DNA of 61,223 nt, from NCBI GenBank assembly GCA_945870825.1, contig CAMBTM010000006.1, forward strand, positions 1 through 61,223, read 5' to 3'. The DNA comes from Rhizobium sp. Q54. Lineage in GTDB: Bacteria > Pseudomonadota > Alphaproteobacteria > UBA7879 > VGCX01. Shown here one piece after another: positions 25,499 through 33,673 of this stretch. A program made the position numbers and the translations under genes. The notes beneath the pieces are model-generated. The model did no database searches, had not been told where the DNA came from, and saw only the letters and a list, made by a program, of their open reading frames with translations. The first letter of the stretch is position 1. Every line of letters starts with the position of its first letter.

Positions 25499-26590
25499 AT
25501 GTCACAGATCAAAAGGGCGCTTGTTCTTTTTTTTCTCACAATTCTGCCCATCCATGTTTTTGGACAACATTTGAAAGTTGGCGTTATCCTTCAAGACAAA
25601 CCATTTTCTTGGCAAGAATCCAATAAAATGTACACAGGTATTGCTGTTGATATTTTTTCTCATATTGCTGAAGAATTAAAATGGAAATATACATTTATTC
25701 CCATTAATCCGCCCCTTGAAAACGTTTTTGATCGCGTCCAAAAAGGAGAATTTGATATCATTGTTGGTCCCATTTCCATAACACATGAACGCTATCAAAA
25801 AGTAGATTTTTCTCTTCCTTTTTTCCTTAATAGTCTGGGGATTATTGTTAAAAGAGACGATAGCAAAAACATATTTTTTATTATGATGAATGATATCGGT
25901 GAAAAGATTGGCTATATCATGCCTTTCCTTTTGACCTATTTCTTTATTATCATGATCTGTTTTTACTTAATCGATAATATCAAGAATTTTTCATGGAAGC
26001 CCCGAAACATTTTATCAAAACTCGGTAACGCCTTTTGGCAAACATTGGTTATCTTAATCCATCCAGAATTTAAAGAATCTAAACGTATTATAAAACGTAT
26101 TATCCTTTTGGCCTGGGTTTTGCCATCAACTATCTTTTTTTCCATGATCGTTGGAAGTATTGTCAGCACTATTTCTGTGCTAGAAAGCAAAAAATCTTAC
26201 ATATATTCTTTAAAAAAAGAAGATTTGGTTGGAAAGAAATTAGTAACCCTTAAAGGCAACGTTACTATTGCAGAGGGAGAAAAAATAGGGGCCATGATGA
26301 TAGCCGTTTCTTCAAAAGAAGAGGGTCTAAAAATGGTTGCCGATGGCACAGTTTTTGGAATGACTGGTGATCATATCATCTTGGAAAATGCTGTACAAAC
26401 CCATCCTGATCTTAACATTACCATGTCTAACATCAATTTGCGCAATGACCAATTAGCTTTTGTTTTTAAGAAAGGATTTCATGGACTGGATGACTTTAAT
26501 GAACAACTGCTTTTCCTTCAAGACGAAGACTTCGCCATTGATATCTGTTCCCGCTACATAGGCAATCGGGGAAACTTGTGTATTCTCTAA
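25499..26590 (+). CDS. Ionotropic-glutamate-receptor-like ligand-gated channel protein
   Basis: A 363-residue protein starting at ATG 25499 (ACGGGG ribosome site nine bases ahead). A signal peptide (1-22) is followed by the first lobe of a periplasmic amino-acid-binding fold (24-118, with GIAVDIFSHIAEELKW and GEFDIIVGPISITHER). Then come a membrane helix (138-159), a re-entrant-like loop (175-190, LGNAFWQTLVILIHPEF), a second helix (198-224) and the second binding lobe (240-360). This S1-M1-P-M2-S2 order is that of prokaryotic glutamate receptor channels of the GluR0 type. The potassium filter TVGYG is not present, so selectivity is unknown. It overlaps the next gene tail to tail by four bases. 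Confidence 0.8.
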   Translation: MSQIKRALVLFFLTILPIHVFGQHLKVGVILQDKPFSWQESNKMYTGIAVDIFSHIAEELKWKYTFIPINPPLENVFDRVQKGEFDIIVGPISITHERYQKVDFSLPFFLNSLGIIVKRDDSKNIFFIMMNDIGEKIGYIMPFLLTYFFIIMICFYLIDNIKNFSWKPRNILSKLGNAFWQTLVILIHPEFKESKRIIKRIILLAWVLPSTIFFSMIVGSIVSTISVLESKKSYIYSLKKEDLVGKKLVTLKGNVTIAEGEKIGAMMIAVSSKEEGLKMVADGTVFGMTGDHIILENAVQTHPDLNITMSNINLRNDQLAFVFKKGFHGLDDFNEQLLFLQDEDFAIDICSRYIGNRGNLCIL

Positions 26591-26925
26591 GTACGGATCG
26601 TTAAAACAACCCCTGAAATAATGAGAAGAACGCCTAACCCAAAACGCATTGTCAACGGCTCATCAAAAACATAGTGTCCAAGGGTTGGAACAATCACAAA
26701 AGCCAAGGCCATGATCATATAAGCCCGACTCAGGGATACATGCTGCAAAGCCCAAACCCACATCAAGGTCGTTACGCCATAAACTGCCAAAGCACTGATA
26801 AAAGAGATCTCAAAAAGAATCTTCCACGGCGCATCCAAGGTTTTTAGAATGTTGGCACTTTTCTTAAAAAGAACCTGACCGATGGAAAGCCCAATCACAC
26901 AAAGAAAAAGCAGAAAATAGTTCAT
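26587..26925 (-). CDS. Small multidrug-resistance/EamA-type transporter
   Basis: A 112-residue protein with four predicted membrane helices, the size of an SMR subunit. GQVLFKKSA in the first helix region, WVWALQHVSLSRAYMIMAL and a C-terminal FGLGVLLIISGVVL are of the SMR/ArnE-EamA half type. The strictly conserved membrane glutamate of EmrE-like pumps is not evident in helix 1, so a lipid- or sugar-carrier flippase role (ArnE-like) is at least as likely as drug efflux. It sits ten bases upstream of lpd's end on the same strand. Confidence 0.75.
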   Translation of the reverse strand: MNYFLLFLCVIGLSIGQVLFKKSANILKTLDAPWKILFEISFISALAVYGVTTLMWVWALQHVSLSRAYMIMALAFVIVPTLGHYVFDEPLTMRFGLGVLLIISGVVLTIRT

Positions 26926-26934
26926 CGAAACATC

Positions 26935-28326
26935 CTAAGTGTGTAATGGCTTACTAAAAGCTGCCAAGGCCGCTTCTTTGATGGCCTCACTCGTTGTTGG
27001 GTGTGCATGACAGGTCCGAGCCAGATCTTCGCTGGACGCCTTATATTCCATAGCCAACACCCCTTCCGCAATCAAGGTACCAGCATCTTCACTAACGATA
27101 TGCATGCCTAGGACACGATCCGTTTCTTTGTGAGCCAAAATTTTTACAAAACCCACTGTGTGATCCGTTGCTTTGGCCCTGGAATTAGCAAGGAACGGAA
27201 ACTTCCCAACCGTATAAGCAATACCATCCGTCTTAAGTTGTTCTTCTGTTTTACCAACGGATGCAACCTCAGGCGATGTATAGATCACAGATGGGATTGT
27301 TTCATAGTTCACATGTCCTTGTTGTCCAGCCAAAATTTCAGCAACGGCCACACCTTCTTCTTCTGCCTTATGGGCCAACATAGGGCCTCGAATGACATCT
27401 CCTATGGCATAAATGCCTGAAACGGTGGTTTGGAAATGATGGTCCACAGGAATGGTCCCATCCTTTGCGGTATTTATACCAAGCTGTTCAAGGCCAAGAC
27501 CTGCTGTATGCGCCTGACGTCCAACAGACACCAAAACAACATCCGTGTTCAAGACGTCTCGCGCACCTGTTTTCACATCTTCAAGACCCAAAGAAAGCTT
27601 TGTATCACCCTTTGTAACCTCAAGAACTTTGGTCCCTAAACGAAATTCCATCCCTTGCTTTTGAAGGTTCTTCAAAAGTTCACGGCCCACTTCTTTATCT
27701 ATTAATGGCACAATAGACTCTGAAAATTCAATAACCGTCACCTGACTGCCGAGGCGTTGCCAAACGGATCCCAACTCTAGCCCAATATAGCCACCCCCAA
27801 TTACAACCATGCGCTTAGGCACTTTGGACAAGGACAAAGCCCCCGTAGATGATACGATCCGTTCTTCGTCGATGGTAATGCCGGGTAATGTTCTGTTATG
27901 GGATCCCGTTGCAATCACAATATTTTTTGTCCTGAGTTCTTGTGTTCCAACACAAACAACGCCAGGCCCCTTAATCACACCAATGCCCGTCACATGGGTC
28001 ACTTTGTTTTTCTTAAAAAGCATGGCAATCCCTTGAGTCAGGTCATGGATAACCTGATCTTTTTTGGCCAACATCTTTTTAAGATTAACTTTTAAATCAC
28101 CCGTTTGAATGCCCCATTCTGGCAGATGGTGTTGCGCATTCACATATTCTTTAGAGGCATGCAAAAGAGATTTAGAGGGGATACAACCCACATTAAGACA
28201 TGTCCCCCCAAGTGTCGTCGCTTTTTCAACGCAAGCTACCTTCAGTCCTAACTGAGCCGCTTTAATGGCACAGACATAGCCTCCAGGCCCCCCACCAATG
28301 ACAACTAGATCAAAATGGTCTGTCAT
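26935..28326 (-). CDS. lpdA: Dihydrolipoyl dehydrogenase
   Basis: A 463-residue E3 subunit of 2-oxo acid dehydrogenase complexes, reoxidising dihydrolipoyl groups with FAD and NAD+. GGGPGGYVCA is the FAD-binding motif, GGTCLNVGCIPSK holds the redox disulphide C43/C48, and CHAHPTTSEA holds the catalytic histidine. Length is normal. It lies 11 bases after sucB, so the 2-oxoglutarate dehydrogenase complex is encoded as sucA-sucB-lpd on the minus strand. It may also serve pyruvate dehydrogenase. Confidence 0.96.
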   Translation of the reverse strand: MTDHFDLVVIGGGPGGYVCAIKAAQLGLKVACVEKATTLGGTCLNVGCIPSKSLLHASKEYVNAQHHLPEWGIQTGDLKVNLKKMLAKKDQVIHDLTQGIAMLFKKNKVTHVTGIGVIKGPGVVCVGTQELRTKNIVIATGSHNRTLPGITIDEERIVSSTGALSLSKVPKRMVVIGGGYIGLELGSVWQRLGSQVTVIEFSESIVPLIDKEVGRELLKNLQKQGMEFRLGTKVLEVTKGDTKLSLGLEDVKTGARDVLNTDVVLVSVGRQAHTAGLGLEQLGINTAKDGTIPVDHHFQTTVSGIYAIGDVIRGPMLAHKAEEEGVAVAEILAGQQGHVNYETIPSVIYTSPEVASVGKTEEQLKTDGIAYTVGKFPFLANSRAKATDHTVGFVKILAHKETDRVLGMHIVSEDAGTLIAEGVLAMEYKASSEDLARTCHAHPTTSEAIKEAALAAFSKPLHT

Positions 28327-28337
28327 GCGAAACGCTC

Positions 28338-29477
28338 CTAAATATTCAACAAAAGGGTTTCAGGAGATTCGATCATCTCTTTAATCCGGGTTAAAAAGGT
28401 GACAGCCCCTTTGCCGTCTACAATACGATGATCGTAGGTCAAAGCCAGATACATCATAGGACGAATTTGAATAGTATCATTAATCACCACCGCGCGTTTT
28501 TGAATCTTATGGAGCCCCAAAATCCCTGACTGGGGTGGGTTCACAATAGGGGTCGACATTAATGAGCCATAAACACCCCCATTAGAAATAGTAAAGGTCC
28601 CACCAGACAGATCCTCCACAGTTAATGTGCCGCTACGTGCTTTTCCTGCAAAAACGCCAATGGATTGTTCGATTTCAGCAAACCCCAGATTTTCTGCATT
28701 TCTCAAAACAGGGACAACTAACCCTTGATCTGTGCCAACAGCCATACCAATATTATAATAATTTTTATAAACAATATCCTGACCATCGATTTCGGCGTTG
28801 ATTTCAGGAATCTCTTTCAAGGCCTCAATAGCAGCCTTCACAAAGAAAGACATAAAACCCAGCTTGACGCCATGCTTTTCAAAGAATCGATCTTTATAAC
28901 GATCCCGTATGGCCATCACATGGGTCATATCCACTTCGTTAAAAGTTGTCAGTAAGGCCGCCGTGTTTTGAGAATATTTGAGGCGCTCTGCAATACGTTG
29001 GCGTAGACGGGTCATCTTCACCCGTTCTTCTTGATTATTAGAAACACGTGAAGACACCACAGGTACTTTCAATACATCTTCTTTGGTTATGCGACCGTCT
29101 TTGCCTGTTCCTTGAATGGTTGAAGAGTTAAGACCTTTTTCAGCAGAAATCTTTTGAGCGGCTGGTGAAAGAATGGTTTCTTTTGCAGCAACAGCCTCAA
29201 CTTTTTTTGGCATTTCAGGCATTGATAGTGGTTTTGACCCCGTTGGATCAAGGCGTCCAATCACCCCGCCCACAACAATGGTATCGCCTTCATCGACAAG
29301 AATCTCCGCCAACGTTCCAGACGCTGATGCGTTAATTTCCATGGTGATTTTATCGGTTTCAATTTCAGCAATAGAGTCATCGACAGCAATAAAGTCACCA
29401 ACCTTTTTAAGCCATCCAACCACTGTCCCTTCTGTGACAGATTCCCCTAACTGGGGAACTTTAATCTCGATCATCAT
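28338..29477 (-). CDS. sucB: Dihydrolipoyllysine succinyltransferase (E2 of 2-oxoglutarate dehydrogenase)
   Basis: A 379-residue E2 with one lipoyl domain (lipoylated K43 in EIETDKITMEI), an E3-binding domain at about 104-137 (LSPAAQKISAEKGL) and a catalytic domain ending in YDHRIVDGKGAV with the active-site histidine. It transfers the succinyl group to CoA in the TCA cycle. The ATG overlaps the sucA stop (ATGA), and AAGGA lies six bases upstream. The linker is short, and the overall length is slightly under the usual 400. Confidence 0.96.
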   Translation of the reverse strand: MMIEIKVPQLGESVTEGTVVGWLKKVGDFIAVDDSIAEIETDKITMEINASASGTLAEILVDEGDTIVVGGVIGRLDPTGSKPLSMPEMPKKVEAVAAKETILSPAAQKISAEKGLNSSTIQGTGKDGRITKEDVLKVPVVSSRVSNNQEERVKMTRLRQRIAERLKYSQNTAALLTTFNEVDMTHVMAIRDRYKDRFFEKHGVKLGFMSFFVKAAIEALKEIPEINAEIDGQDIVYKNYYNIGMAVGTDQGLVVPVLRNAENLGFAEIEQSIGVFAGKARSGTLTVEDLSGGTFTISNGGVYGSLMSTPIVNPPQSGILGLHKIQKRAVVINDTIQIRPMMYLALTYDHRIVDGKGAVTFLTRIKEMIESPETLLLNI

Positions 29478-32308
29478 GATTCCTTTTCTTTTAATCCTAA
29501 GGCGACTTGTACAAAAGCCGCTTGTTCTCTTTCATGAACCGTTGCAAATCCTGTTGCTGGAGATGCTGACGCCTTTCTACCCACATAAACAGGGCGCTTT
29601 TGGTTCATACCAACTTTTGCCATAGCATCTTCCAAACGTCGATCCACAAAATGCCAAGCCCCCATATTTTCAGGCTCTTCCTGGCACCAAATCACATCCG
29701 ATGTTTTGTATTGTTTCAACTCTTTCATCAACAAGGCTTCGGGGAAAGGATAAAGCTCTTCAATCCTTACAATTGCAACATGATCCATTTTGTTCTCAAT
29801 TCTTGCCTGGAGAAGGTCATAGTAAACTTTTCCACTGCAAAGGACAAGACGACGAGGAGAATCGATCTTATGAGACTCTCCAATAACAGGTTGAAAACTG
29901 CTACCAACCGATAAATCTTTAAAAGTCGACGTAGCCAAAGGATGCCGCAACAAAGATTTAGGCGTCATCAACACCAAAGGCTTTCTAAATTCTCCCAAAA
30001 CTTGACGGCGCAAAATATGATAATAGTTAGCAGGGGTCGAACAATAGGCCACATGTATATTATTTTCTGCACAAAGCTGTAAATAACGCTCAAGACGCGC
30101 AGAGGAATGTTCTGGGCCTTGGCCCTCATACCCATGGGGCAAAAGCATCACAAGACCCGACAAACGGTGCCATTTACTTTCCCCTGACGAAATAAACTGA
30201 TCTATTACCACCTGGGCACCATTAGAAAAATCCCCAAATTGGGCCTCCCACAACACAAGGCTCTTTGGGGCTGAAAGAGTGTAGCCATATTCATATCCAA
30301 GGACAGAAAATTCAGACAAGGGGCTATTGAGAATTTCAATGAACGCTTGGTTTCTTCCCAGATGATTAAGGGGGATATGGGTTTTTTCTGTTGTTTGGTC
30401 TGTCCAAATGGCATGGCGCTGGGAAAATGTCCCGCGGCCTGAGTCTTGACCACTGAGGCGAATAGGATGACCTTCGTTCAAAATGGTTGCAAAAGCCAAG
30501 GCTTCGGCTGTTCCCCAATCAATCCCCTCGCAAGTTTCAAACATGACCTGTTTTGCCTCCAAAAGACGTGTCATCCTTTTGTGAAGGTCAAACCCTTGCG
30601 GCCTCACCATCAATTGTTTAAGCAAACCCTTAAGGGTTTCAATTGATACATCGCTGTCAACGGACCCCAAAGGTCCAACCCTATAATCCGCCCAGCGCCC
30701 TGTCATCCAGTCAGGCATTAAAGGCCCGTGGGACTGGGCTTTTTCATAGGCCTTTTCCAACACAGTTTTTCTTGCGTCTTTTATTGTCTCAATAAAGCGG
30801 CCCTCTATCAGCCCCTTATCCAAAAGATGTTTTTCGTAAGTCACCCGCACACTGGGGTGATGGGTAATTTTTTCATACATAACAGGCTGCGTAAAAGAAG
30901 GATCGTCAGTTTCGTTATGGCCAAATCGGCGATACCCGATAAGATCAACCACCACATCTTTTTGAAAAGTATGGCGAAACTCAGCGGCAAGACGTGTCAC
31001 AAATAAAACAGCCTCCGGATCGTCACCGTTCACATGAAAAATAGGCGCCCCAATGGCTTTTGCAAAGTCGGAACAATAAGCAGAAGACTTGGAATCATGA
31101 GGAGACGTTGTAAACCCAATTTGGTTATTGATCACAAGATGGAACGTTCCTCCTGTTTTATAACCCTGCAAATCAGAAAGACCAAAACATTCAGAAACAA
31201 CCCCTTGCCCTGGGAATGCCGCATCTCCGTGCAAAAGAAGACTCATCGCCGTGACATGATTTTGATCGCTTGCAAGGTCCTGCTTGGCCCTGACGCGCCC
31301 CAACACCACGGGGCCCACAGCTTCTAGGTGAGAGGGGTTGGGTGTTAAGGACAAATCAACATCGCCGTGCGCCGTCTTCAACGTATTCGAATACCCCAAA
31401 TGGTATTTCACGTCCCCTGATCCCTCGACAGAAGAACAATACTGGTAAGCCTTTGTAAACTCATAAAAAATCTTTTCTAAAGGCTTTTCCATGACGTTGG
31501 CCAACACATTGAGACGCCCCCGGTGGGCCATTCCTAAAACCACATCTTTCACGCCGCTTTTAGAAGAAACCTTTATTGCTTCAAGCAAACAGGGAATAAT
31601 CGACTCACACCCCTCAAGACCAAAGCGCTTTGCCCCCTTGTGCTTGGTATTGAGAAACTCTTCAAAGGATTCAGCGTGGATCAGATGTTTCAACAGACCT
31701 TCCCGATCCTCTTTTGAAAAATCTTTGAGGGTCGATGGGTTTTCCAGGCGTTCTTGAATCCACTGTTTTTGATCAGGATCGATAATATGCATAAATTCCG
31801 CACCGAAAGACCCACAGTACGTTGCTTGAAGCTTAGACAAAATATCAACGAGGCTTGCCCGCTCAAACCCCAAAACACCATTCAAAAAAATAGGCCGGCC
31901 CCAGTCTTTTTCCCCAAAACCAAACATCTTTGGATGCAGTTCGGATATTTCTTTTTTTTCTATCAACCCCAAAGGGTCTAAACGTGCCCCAAGGTGACCC
32001 CGCACACGGTAAAGCCGAATCAGCATCAAGGCCCCCAAAGAATCCTTAATGGCTTGCTCATCCAAATTGGCTACATTTTTTTCTGCTGGCTTTTTGTGAT
32101 GTTGTTTTTTCTTCCAAGACGGGCCAGACGCTTCAGAAAAAACATCCCCAAGCGAATCGCCAACACTTTCAAAATACGATTTCCACTGAACAGGAACAGT
32201 AGATGAATCTTCCAAATATTGCCGGTAAAGACCTGCAACGAAGTCAAAATTTTCACCGTATAAAAATTCTTTGTCTTTTGGATAAACCATGTCTCTTGAG
32301 TAAACCAT
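29474..32308 (-). CDS. sucA: 2-oxoglutarate dehydrogenase E1
   Basis: A 944-residue thiamine-diphosphate enzyme decarboxylating 2-oxoglutarate. FLYGENFDFVAGLYRQYLED is the N-terminal region that docks on E2; GMAHRGRLNVLANVM, HGDAAFPGQGVV and the GHNETDDPSFTQP segment are TPP and active-site blocks; WEAQFGDFSNGAQVVIDQFI is the pyrimidine-domain block. Length is standard. Two in-frame Met codons (residues 1 and 7) are possible starts. It heads the sucA-sucB-lpd operon and is divergent from an outer-membrane protein gene. Confidence 0.97.
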   Translation of the reverse strand: MVYSRDMVYPKDKEFLYGENFDFVAGLYRQYLEDSSTVPVQWKSYFESVGDSLGDVFSEASGPSWKKKQHHKKPAEKNVANLDEQAIKDSLGALMLIRLYRVRGHLGARLDPLGLIEKKEISELHPKMFGFGEKDWGRPIFLNGVLGFERASLVDILSKLQATYCGSFGAEFMHIIDPDQKQWIQERLENPSTLKDFSKEDREGLLKHLIHAESFEEFLNTKHKGAKRFGLEGCESIIPCLLEAIKVSSKSGVKDVVLGMAHRGRLNVLANVMEKPLEKIFYEFTKAYQYCSSVEGSGDVKYHLGYSNTLKTAHGDVDLSLTPNPSHLEAVGPVVLGRVRAKQDLASDQNHVTAMSLLLHGDAAFPGQGVVSECFGLSDLQGYKTGGTFHLVINNQIGFTTSPHDSKSSAYCSDFAKAIGAPIFHVNGDDPEAVLFVTRLAAEFRHTFQKDVVVDLIGYRRFGHNETDDPSFTQPVMYEKITHHPSVRVTYEKHLLDKGLIEGRFIETIKDARKTVLEKAYEKAQSHGPLMPDWMTGRWADYRVGPLGSVDSDVSIETLKGLLKQLMVRPQGFDLHKRMTRLLEAKQVMFETCEGIDWGTAEALAFATILNEGHPIRLSGQDSGRGTFSQRHAIWTDQTTEKTHIPLNHLGRNQAFIEILNSPLSEFSVLGYEYGYTLSAPKSLVLWEAQFGDFSNGAQVVIDQFISSGESKWHRLSGLVMLLPHGYEGQGPEHSSARLERYLQLCAENNIHVAYCSTPANYYHILRRQVLGEFRKPLVLMTPKSLLRHPLATSTFKDLSVGSSFQPVIGESHKIDSPRRLVLCSGKVYYDLLQARIENKMDHVAIVRIEELYPFPEALLMKELKQYKTSDVIWCQEEPENMGAWHFVDRRLEDAMAKVGMNQKRPVYVGRKASASPATGFATVHEREQAAFVQVALGLKEKES

Positions 32309-32407
32309 TTTTATTCTATGTTGATTTTAAGTTAAGGGAAAACAACCCCTTGAATTCTCGTGCCCATATGCTACCATAACCCGATAACAATAATAAAGAG
32401 ATTCATC

Positions 32408-33046
32408 ATGACAATTTCTAAAACTTCTTTCAAAACAGTTCTTTTTATTTCAGCACTCCCCTTTGTGTCATTGGCTAAGGCGCCCTCCTTCACGGGTGTT
32501 TACGTAGGTGGTAGCGTTGCCTATAGAAGCTTTGAAACCATCATCAATAACAACAATCAAGTCACAAGCAGCAACTATAAGTTCAAAGGCAACAGCACAC
32601 TCTTTGAGGGCTTGGTTGGAAAAGGAAAATCATGGAAGCGCCTTTATGTGGGGTACGAATTTTCCACCGGTTTTAACACAGGAAAGGCCACAAGCAACGC
32701 TGCCCCCTCTATGCGCGTAAACAATAATTGGCAGTTTGGTTTGGCCGCCAGAATTGGTGCTCCCATTCCAGAATCTTCTTTTATGCCGTACCTCGGTCTT
32801 GGAGTTGAATACCGCCAAATGAGTTTCAAAAGCACAACATCCACTAGTTCTTTTTATGACTTTTCTCTCGGACCACTTGTTGGTTTTGAGATGCTCCTTG
32901 ACGATACCTGGCGCATGCGCCTTGAGGGCGCCTATCAGATTACGGTTCACAACACCAACCTCCCTGCGCAATATAAATTCAAAGAGTCCCCCTCAAGCTT
33001 TATCCTCAAGGGATCCTTAATTTATAAGATTCCTAGAACGGATTAA
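32408..33046 (+). CDS. Outer-membrane beta-barrel protein (OmpW/Omp25-like)
   Basis: A 212-residue protein starting at ATG 32408 (MTISKTSFK); the upstream in-frame ATG at 32360 would add 16 residues that spoil the signal peptide. Residues 1-23 are a signal peptide cut near LAKA. The mature part alternates polar and hydrophobic residues in about eight strands with FTGVYVGGSVAYRSFE at the start, as in Omp25/OmpA-like small barrels of Rickettsiales and Rhizobiales. The C-terminus ends in PRTD instead of a terminal aromatic residue. It is followed by a terminator and the candidate origin. Confidence 0.78.
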   Translation: MTISKTSFKTVLFISALPFVSLAKAPSFTGVYVGGSVAYRSFETIINNNNQVTSSNYKFKGNSTLFEGLVGKGKSWKRLYVGYEFSTGFNTGKATSNAAPSMRVNNNWQFGLAARIGAPIPESSFMPYLGLGVEYRQMSFKSTTSTSSFYDFSLGPLVGFEMLLDDTWRMRLEGAYQITVHNTNLPAQYKFKESPSSFILKGSLIYKIPRTD

Positions 33047-33070
33047 TCTCACGTGTGTTCTAAGGTTCAT

Positions 33071-33096
33071 AAACCCCTTATCAGAGGGGTTTTCTT
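33071..33096 (+). terminator. Intrinsic terminator after the barrel gene
   Basis: AAACCCCT (33071-33078) and AGGGGTTT (33085-33092) form an 8-bp stem with a 6-base loop followed by a T-rich tract (TTCTTTT). It separates the barrel gene from the DnaA-box region. Confidence 0.88.
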
Positions 33097-33109
33097 TTAC
33101 CTTCCTTTT

Positions 33110-33430
33110 AATATTATTTAATAAATATAATATTGTTGTTGTAGTATATGCCTGTGGATAGTGGGGATTATTTTTTATCCACAGGTTGTTCACAGGAAAT
33201 GAGCGTGTTATTCTCCCATTCTTTCGCATCGCACGGCGTGGCCTTAGAAGGTTTTTTCTTTCCTTTTCCACACATCAGAGCGATATGTTATCCCCTTCTT
33301 GATAAAGACCTTTATTGTGGTCTGATGATTGTGGATTGTTTTTGATTTTTTCCCATTTGTAAGACTTATCCACATTTTGTGAAGGGGTTGTCCACACTTC
33401 TTTTGTCCATAATGTTTCACGTGAAACATT
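33110..33430. other. Candidate chromosomal replication origin (oriC)
   Basis: A 627-base gene-free interval (33047-33673) contains two perfect DnaA boxes, TTATCCACA at 33175-33183 and 33366-33374. Close matches are TGTGGATAG (33153-33161, reverse), TTTTCCACA (33264-33272), TTGTCCACA (33388-33396) and the weaker TTGTTCACA (33186-33194). An AT-only block at about 33112-33132 could be the unwinding element, and a perfect parS follows at 33413. The box cluster, AT block, parS and nearby parAB argue for oriC. No GATC cluster or dnaA gene is seen. Strand-skew analysis of the complete chromosome would decide. Bases 33431-33673 show nothing further. Confidence 0.68.
33413..33428. promoter_or_regulatory. 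parS site 2
   Basis: A perfect TGTTTCACGTGAAACA at the right end of the candidate origin, 17 bases from the last DnaA-box-like sequence. ParB is known to nucleate on such 16-bp sites near origins. Confidence 0.92.
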
Positions 33431-33673
33431 ATCCTGATTTATGATGCTCCGTGTCCATCACGCAGAAGTTGAAAAGAAGAGCTATTGTTTTCTCCCGTTT
33501 TTGGAGGTTAAAATTCCTCTTTTTTAATATGTTTTAGAAATCGTGTCGAAGGCTTTCTGTTGAGCATCTAAAAGTTCATGGAACGCTTAAGCAGTCTAAG
33601 ATTTAGGGGTTTTTCCAAAAAAATCCCATTAAAACGCCTTGAATGATCCCCTTCTTTTCCCCATAATCTTTGG

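Noticed and set aside
33244-33429. Minus-strand frame starting MFHVKH at parS site 2
   Set aside because: The start is the parS sequence itself, and the frame covers the DnaA-box region; there is no ribosome site.
33047-33673. CRISPR or tandem repeat in the DnaA-box interval
   Set aside because: Repeated words are 9-bp DnaA boxes in both orientations at irregular spacing, without spacers of equal length.
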